From NCBI RefSeq assembly GCF_000611645.1, contig NW_014012035.1, forward strand, positions 1 through 12,995: a DNA stretch of 12,995 nt. The letters run 5' to 3'. The stretch is from Monoraphidium neglectum. Taxonomy: Eukaryota; Chlorophyta; Chlorophyceae; Sphaeropleales; Selenastraceae. The notes beneath the pieces are model-generated. The model worked only from the letters and a program-made list of their open reading frames with translations. It searched no databases and had not been told where the DNA came from. Of this stretch, positions 8,114-12,995 are shown piece by piece. Numbering within the stretch: the stretch's first letter is position 1; every line of letters starts with the position of its first letter. The position numbers and the translations under genes are program-made.

Positions 8114-9935
8114 TAGAGCACACATCCATTCTCTCTCCTCTGCCGCACACACTTTTGTCACACACAAAGGCACTCTTCAACTTACACACGCACACATGCC
8201 CACGTGCACACCGCAGTCCATGGTTGACGACGCGATGCGCCAGCTGTGCTCCATGTTCCCGAAAGAGCTCGGCGGCGACGAGGCTGCAAAGCGCCTGGTG
8301 AAGCAGCTCGCCAGTGCGGCGGAGATGAAGCAGGGGGATGCCGAATGCGAAAAGTCGACCGCTGGGCTGCTGCTAGAGCTGTGGAGCAGGGCGTTCCCTC
8401 CTGAGCAGCCGTCCACATGCGCTAGTGCCGCGGCGGCGCTCGACGCGTTGCCGGCGGGCGTCCGCGGCGCGCTGCTGCGGGCCGCGACTGCCGCGGCAGC
8501 AGCCGCGCTGCCGGGCGGCGCGGCCGCGCTGCGTGGGCTGCTGGAGGCGGCGGCGCCCGCGGCGCTGCAGGACGGCGGGTGGACGGTCTCGTTTGGGGAC
8601 GCGTTGGCAGGTAGGGTGTGTGTGTATGTGTGTCATCACTCTTGAGGGCGGCCGGTTGGTGGATAGGAGGGGGTCGAAGGCTTGACGCAACATCAGCATC
8701 GGATTGCCGCTGCTGCCAGTGTCCCATCAACCTGGTGTTGACTTGGCATGCGCGTGTCGACTGAAACGTGCCCAGTCAGCATTAACTCGGCAGCTACTGC
8801 CGCGACGAACCCTCATCCTGCTCATCGCCCACCACCGCCGCCACCACCACGACTCGTCGCAGCGCTGCGAGCGCTGGAGCGGGCGGGTTGGTCCTGGAAC
8901 CGCCTGAGTGAGTCGACGCCGGCGCTCCTCGCCGCCCTCCGCGACGGCTGCGGCCATGCGGGCCCCGACGGCGCCGCAGCCGCACTGGGGGTGCTGGCGC
9001 GGGCGGGGGCAGGCTGGGGGGATGCAGACCTGCGCGCGGCGGCGCGGCCGCTGCTCGCCGCGCTGCGGGGCGCCGTAGCTTCCGCCTCCCAAGCGGCACT
9101 TGTGGAGGGGATCTGGGCGATGGCCTCTTTCGGGGGCCGAGCGGCGTGGGCGCAGCGCGAGACCGCTGACGTGGCGGCGCTGCTGGCGGCGCTGAGGGGC
9201 ACGCTGATCTACGTGCCGCCGCGCTACGACCGCGGCGGCGACGACCGCGGCGTCGCATGGGGCGGCCAGGGCGGGGGCGACGGCCCCCTCACCGCGCGCC
9301 AGGTCGCGCGCGCCGTGTGGGCGGCTGGCAAGCTGGACGCCGACCTGGCACCGCTGCAGCTCGCGGCGCTGCTGGCGCCGCTGCGGCGCACGCAGCTCGC
9401 GGCGCGCGCGCGGTTGAGCGCAGAGGAACTGACGGGGGTTATCGTCGCCTGCTCCAAGGTCACAGGCCCGCAGCTCGAGCTGGTCGCGTTGCGGCGCGAG
9501 GCGCTGAACCTCGTCGTCGTCGCCGGGGACGCGGCCGCGTTCCGAGGTTACCCAGATCACGCGGCAGACGCACTGCACGCGATCGGCATGCTGGGCGTGC
9601 TCCCGCGGCGCTTTGTGCTTGAACTGCTGGACGGGTTGATGGCGGACGGCGCGAGCCCCGGGGATGGCGCCGCTCCAGGGGTGGCGGCGGAATCAGGCTC
9701 AGCGGCGGGGCCGTCCGCAGCGCTGCCGCGCCTGACGCCCCGGCAGCTTGAACTGGCGGCCGCGGCGGCCGCGATGCTGCTGCTCCCGCGGGAGGCGCGC
9801 GCCCCTGTGGAGCGCCTGGTGCGGGAGCTGCGCTCGCGGCTGCCACCGGACGCAGCTGGCGGCTGCTGGCGCGAGAGGGAGGTGAGGTTTTAGGTCGCTT
9901 CAGCAGATGTCAGGTCGCTCTTTGGTCCAGGAAGA

Positions 9936-9978
<43 letters not shown>

Positions 9979-11207
9979 CGCACACACACACACAGTCACA
10001 CACGCACGCACGCACACACACACACACGCGTGCACACACACACACACACACGCACAGTCATACACGCACGCACACACACACACAGTCACACACGCACGCG
10101 CACACACACACAGACGCGCGCGCACACACACACAGAGCACCCTGATGCCCTGCAGGACAGCAAGCAGTCATCGTTCCAAAGCCGCCCGCTCAGCGGGCAC
10201 CACACCACCTCCGACTTGCACTGTCGCCGCGCGCTCACGACCGCGCCCCCGCTCGGTCCTTGTACAACTGCGCCACCCCGCAGGGCCCTGGAAACGACGG
10301 CCCCCGCGTCACCGCAGTGGAGGCGATCGTGGCAGCTTGGGCGGCCTCCACCGCAGACCAGCGCCAGCTGGCCGATGACGTCACCGTGATGTGCGCGCAC
10401 GCCGCGCGCTGCGGCCCATGGCGGACGCTGAAGCCGTCCATGCTGTCTCAGGTGGGGGGCTTGGGCGCAGGGGGGCGTGCCGCAAGCCCCGTGGACTTTC
10501 CACGCGAAACCACCCTTGATGCAATCGGCTAGTTTTGAAGCATGAAAACTCATGCTTTTATATTTTTTGCCCACTGTGGGTGCGGCCCCCGGTCAGGTGT
10601 GGCAAGTGCACATGTGGCTCGTGGACGTCCGCGCTCAGCAGGCCGCCGTAGGCGCCGCCGCCAGCCCTGACGCCGCCGCGCCCTCCGCCGGCGGCCTGCA
10701 CGGCGCCCTGGCGCCCGCCGCCCTGCAAGCCTGCCGGCAGGCGTGGCTCGAGGGCGCGCGCGACGCAACGACGTCATACCTTCAGCTGCAGGTCTTCGAT
10801 TTGCTGAAATCCATGACTGACGTCGTCACAGCCTGCCAGCTGGAGGCGCCCATGGGCGCCGGCGGGTATCGCTCCGTCGACATAGCCGCGACGCACCGCA
10901 AGACGGGGCGGCGCGTGGCAATTGAGGTCGACGGCCCCTCCCACTGGCTGTGCGCGTGCAGCACGAAGAGCAATAAACACGCGTCCGCAACGATGACGGA
11001 CAATTGGCTGGCGCGCGGGGAGACGGCGGCGCGGGACAGGGCGCTGGCGGCTGCAGGGTGTGCCGTGGTCAGCGTGCCGTTTTGGTCGTGGAACGCCTGC
11101 GGACAGACCAAGGCGGGCAAGAAGCAAGTGGCTGCCCAGGCTGCAAAGCGGCGGCGGCTGGAGCTGAACACTCAGCAGCGGGTGCCGCGTCGGCAGCAGG
11201 AGGAGCC

Positions 11208-11267
<60 letters not shown>

Positions 11268-11819
11268 CCAGCAGTTGCTGACGCAGGAGCAGCCAAGGAA
11301 GCTGACTAAGGGGCAGAGGAAGCTGGCAACGCTCCAGAAGCTGACTACGGAGGAGGCTCACAGGAAGTACGAAGCCTTCATCAAGAAGCAGAAGCAGGCC
11401 AGGCTGAAGGTGAATCAGAGGAAGCTGCTCAAACAGCTGATCGAGGCGGCAGTTCAGGGGATACCAGCCGCGGCGGCGCCGCATGCGGTTGTGAAAGCAG
11501 CGGCCAAAGCAGCAGTTGCGAAAGCAGCGGCGGTAGTGGTGGCGCCCGCGACCGTGGCTGCGGCTTCACCCGCGCAGGCCGCGCCAGGGACGGCTCCTGT
11601 GCTGCCAGCGGCGGCGCCGCCTCTGTTGGTCATCGGACAGCCTCTCGTCGCTGTGGGTGCCAAGCGGCTGCGGCCAGAGGAGCCGCCTCCATCCTCTGGG
11701 GCCGAACCAGCTCGGGCTGTGTGGCCGCCGCCGGCAAAGTCGGACGAGGAGGAGCAGCGTGCCCCAAAGCGTGCGCGGCTTGAGCAGCAACAACCGGCGC
11801 TGCCGCCCCTGCCGCTGCC

Positions 11820-11878
<59 letters not shown>

Positions 11879-12048
11879 TAGATCAGCAGCAGCAGCAGCA
11901 GCAGCAGCCAGAGCAGCAGCACCCTCCACCAGAGGCATCGCCACTCAACCTAGGGCGTCAGGCGGTCCTACTGGTGCATTCAGCCGGTCCGCGTCCGTGG
12001 CTGCAGACGCCCCCAGCCCAGCAGCTGGTTCAGCCACCCGGGCAATAG
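6801..12048 (+). CDS. RAP-domain protein with OPR/FASTK-like helical repeats and polyQ tail, five exons
   Basis: Proposed exons are 6801-7544, 8217-8610, 8863-9881, 10284-10451 and 10597-12048 (TAG), all joining in phase, about 1258 residues. Residues 1-248 are low-complexity. Residues about 249-800 form alpha-helical repeats ([52 protein letters not shown]), resembling the octotricopeptide/FASTK-type repeats that usually precede RAP domains; [11 protein letters not shown] follows. A RAP domain lies at about 868-945, with [32 protein letters not shown] and a basic end. The C-terminal tail has Q18 (981-998), a basic helical segment ([15 protein letters not shown] onward), Ala-rich sequence, Q19 (1184-1202) and Q8. 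Proteins of this class in green algae mostly bind and process chloroplast or mitochondrial RNA; this is family knowledge, not shown here. No clear transit peptide is visible. Exon 1 and its donor at 7545 are the least certain part; exons 2-5 are strong. Confidence 0.75.
7545..8216 (+). other. First intron of the RAP gene (donor tentative)
   Basis: The proposed donor is GTGAAC after GAG at 7544, phase 0. The acceptor CCGCAG ends at 8216, and the next exon starts [14 protein letters not shown] in phase 0. The exon 1 frame stays open to 7913, so the donor could lie elsewhere. From about 7910 onward the sequence is clearly non-coding: pyrimidine-rich, then CA-repeat-rich. Confidence 0.5.
8066..8135 (+). 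repeat. CA-rich microsatellite in the first intron of the RAP gene
   Basis: This is an alternating CA tract with a short CGCGCG interruption (around 8080-8086); the longest clean (CA)n run is about 8087-8112. It lies roughly 100 bases upstream of the 8217 exon. Further CACACA patches extend to about 8195. Confidence 0.85.
8611..8862 (+). other. Second intron of the RAP gene
   Basis: The donor is GTAGGG at 8611 after TTGGCAG, leaving phase 1. The acceptor is GTCGCAG ending at 8862. The join reads [17 protein letters not shown], restoring a smooth helical repeat. The 252-base intron has a GT-rich start and a CCACC-rich 3' end. Confidence 0.7.
9882..10283 (+). other. Third intron of the RAP gene, carrying a large CA tract
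   Basis: The donor GTGAGG at 9882 follows GAG in phase 0, and the acceptor CCGCAG ends at 10283. The following exon starts [19 protein letters not shown] in phase 0. About half of the 402 bases are CA-repeat sequence. Confidence 0.7.
9937..10138 (+). repeat. Long interrupted (CA)n microsatellite, about 200 bp
   Basis: This is an almost unbroken alternating pyrimidine-purine tract of CA units broken by CG (CACGCA, CGCGCG) and CACAGTCA interruptions; CACACGCACGCACAC-type blocks recur several times, suggesting higher-order duplication. It lies wholly within the third intron of the RAP gene. The open frames read through it on both strands (Thr-His or Cys-Val repeats) are artefacts of the repeat. 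Confidence 0.95.
10452..10596 (+). other. Fourth intron of the RAP gene
   Basis: A short 145-base intron with donor GTGGGG after CAG (10451) and acceptor GGTCAG ending at 10596. The join gives [16 protein letters not shown] in phase 0. It contains an AT-rich patch (10530-10570) just before the acceptor region. Confidence 0.7.
11212..11265 (+). repeat. (CAG)18 coding repeat, polyglutamine
   Basis: Eighteen uninterrupted CAG codons encode Gln18 just after the RAP domain and its basic extension. They are followed by CAC CAG CAG. The purity (no CAA) suggests recent expansion and likely length polymorphism. Confidence 0.95.
11821..11907 (+). repeat. (CAG)19 - CTA GAT - (CAG)8 coding repeat, polyglutamine
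   Basis: Nineteen CAG codons (11821-11877) are followed by CTA GAT and eight more CAG codons (11884-11907), encoding Q19-L-D-Q8 in the C-terminal tail of the RAP protein. Again only CAG is used. Confidence 0.95.
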
Positions 12049-12493
12049 GAACACGGGGTCAGCGACCCGGACACAGCAGCAGCGGCACGACAGCAGCACC
12101 ACTACCATCTTTCTCAGCCATAGCAGCAGTGCGTAAGCTTGGCGGCGTTGGACTTGCGGCTGCCCGCGCTTGCCGCCACAGCAGGCCTTACTGCCGCAGC
12201 AGGAGGTGCTACTCCTGAGCAGCACCTGTATCCGGTAAGAACGAGAGAATCAAGGCGGACTTTGAACGGAGATGACCAGCACGTGCCAGCTTGGGGTGTT
12301 GGCGCCCCGCCCGGCTTGACCGCCCACGTCGCAGCAGACTCTCTTGCTTCCCGACTGATGAGCGGAGGCGGTTGGGGTCCTCGTGGCATTGACTAAGCTG
12401 CAGGGCGCTCTTCCAGCGGGCGCCGTTAGGGTGGCTGTCGGCGCCCTCGCAGATGCCTGTGCCTGCGATGAAGCCGCCTGTGTGTTGAATCTG

Positions 12494-12496
<3 letters not shown>

Positions 12497-12523
<27 letters not shown>
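12497..12523 (+). repeat. (CAG)9 repeat downstream of the RAP stop codon
   Basis: Nine CAG units followed by CCGCAACAGCAACGGCAGC, an interrupted extension. It lies about 450 bases after the stop, on the same strand and in the same CAG register type as the two coding tracts. Confidence 0.9.
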
Positions 12524-12525
<2 letters not shown>

Positions 12526-12781
12526 GCAACAGCAACGGCAGCACCAATGGGTGACGCGCCGAAAACGTCCGAGCGTTCAAGCGCCCGACACACATGATTT
12601 GGGTTTGGGCTGGGCCACCGGCCGTGGCGGTATGAAGGGGGCTGAGTTTTCTGCATCCTCCTGGCAACAAGTGAACTGCAAAATGTTCACTTGGCATCCG
12701 AAGGATTTCATTTGACTGCTACAACCATGAGGCACATGAATATCGACTTCTCCAGGCCAAGTTCCTCTCTATCGCACGTCT

Positions 12782-12786
12782 TGTAA
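12782..12786 (+). terminator. Candidate poly(A) signal TGTAA for the RAP gene
   Basis: TGTAA lies about 735 bases after the TAG at 12048. This would give a long but acceptable 3' UTR for a Chlamydomonas-type alga. No nearer TGTAA was seen on this strand. Confidence 0.35.
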
Positions 12787-12995
12787 CAAGCCTTTTGCAT
12801 GCCGTCCGTGGGGTTCTACCCCATACGCGTGCAACAGCTGCACCCAGCCATGCACAAACCATCGCGCAGCACCTTCCTCTTTGCCACGCGTGATAAGGTT
12901 TGCTTGCAAGTGGAGGGGAAGCACGGCACAGGTGTCCACAACAAGTGCAGCACCAGAGCACATCAACACAATCAGCCCAAGCACCATGCTATAAT

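Larger units (their letters stand above)
12049..12995. other. Probable 3' UTR of the RAP gene and intergenic DNA
   Basis: After the TAG at 12046-12048 there is no frame with a convincing ATG start, domain or codon pattern. A CAG tract lies at 12497-12523, and a candidate poly(A) signal TGTAA lies at 12782-12786. From about 12600 the sequence is less GC-rich, fitting non-coding DNA. A further spliced exon of the RAP gene cannot be excluded around 12383-12715, where a plus-strand frame lacking an ATG stays open. Confidence 0.4.

Noticed and set aside
8727..9578. 283-residue minus-strand open frame opposite the helical-repeat exon
   Set aside because: It is rich in Arg, Gln and Ala with no domain pattern, and lies antisense to a plus-strand exon with clear helical repeats and matching splice phases. 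Long antisense frames are expected in very GC-rich coding DNA.
9907..10389. Thr-His repeat protein on the plus strand and Cys-Val repeat protein on the minus strand
   Set aside because: These are translations of the CA microsatellite within an intron whose flanking splice sites join in phase.
10774..11484. Leu-rich minus-strand frame of 236 residues that could look like a membrane protein
   Set aside because: The Leu run is the reverse complement of the CAG repeat (CTG), opposite the RAP-domain exon.
12383..12715. 110-residue plus-strand frame with Q9 as a separate gene
   Set aside because: It opens at GTG with no ATG start and shows no domain; more likely 3' UTR of the RAP gene with a CAG repeat. 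An alternative terminal exon remains possible.
12719..12987. Minus-strand frames at the right end
   Set aside because: Cys/Trp/Arg-rich sequence without motif or splice support; likely non-coding.

Overview
The window looks like nuclear DNA of a green alga, most like a core chlorophyte of the Chlamydomonas, Volvox or Raphidocelis kind. The DNA is very GC-rich. The genes are split by many short introns with CGCAG/TGCAG acceptors and GTG-type donors. There are alanine-, glycine- and glutamine-rich insertions, CA and CAG microsatellites, and TGTAA motifs (the usual algal poly(A) signal) downstream of genes. Nothing bacterial, phage-like or CRISPR-like is present. All gene models below were built by eye from reading frames, splice sites and phase matching. 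No transcript or database evidence was available.

Layout. (1) Positions 1-1986, minus strand: the 5' part of a gene for a probable membrane-anchored beta-propeller protein. Five exons join in phase, and the gene runs off the left edge. (2) Positions 1987-2489: a divergent intergenic region with a locally AT-rich patch. (3) Positions 2490-6203, plus strand: an eight-exon gene. Its product appears to combine a Cdc48/p97 N-domain-like region, a BTB/Skp1-like domain and a C-terminal cytochrome b5 heme-binding domain. One of its introns appears to use a GC donor. (4) Positions 6204-6800: 3' UTR, intergenic DNA and the next 5' UTR. (5) Positions 6801-12048, plus strand: a five-exon gene of about 1258 codons. 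It encodes a disordered N-terminus, an alpha-helical repeat region of the OPR/FASTK-like kind, a RAP domain, and a long C-terminal tail with two polyglutamine blocks. Two of its introns carry CA microsatellites. (6) Positions 12049-12995: probable 3' UTR and intergenic DNA with a third CAG tract and a candidate poly(A) signal.

The three genes show no sign of acting together. The RAP protein belongs to a class that usually handles organellar RNA. The Cdc48N-BTB-cytochrome b5 protein suggests a heme- or redox-linked adaptor, possibly ubiquitin-related. The propeller protein looks like a type II membrane protein. The most unusual item is the domain combination of the middle gene.
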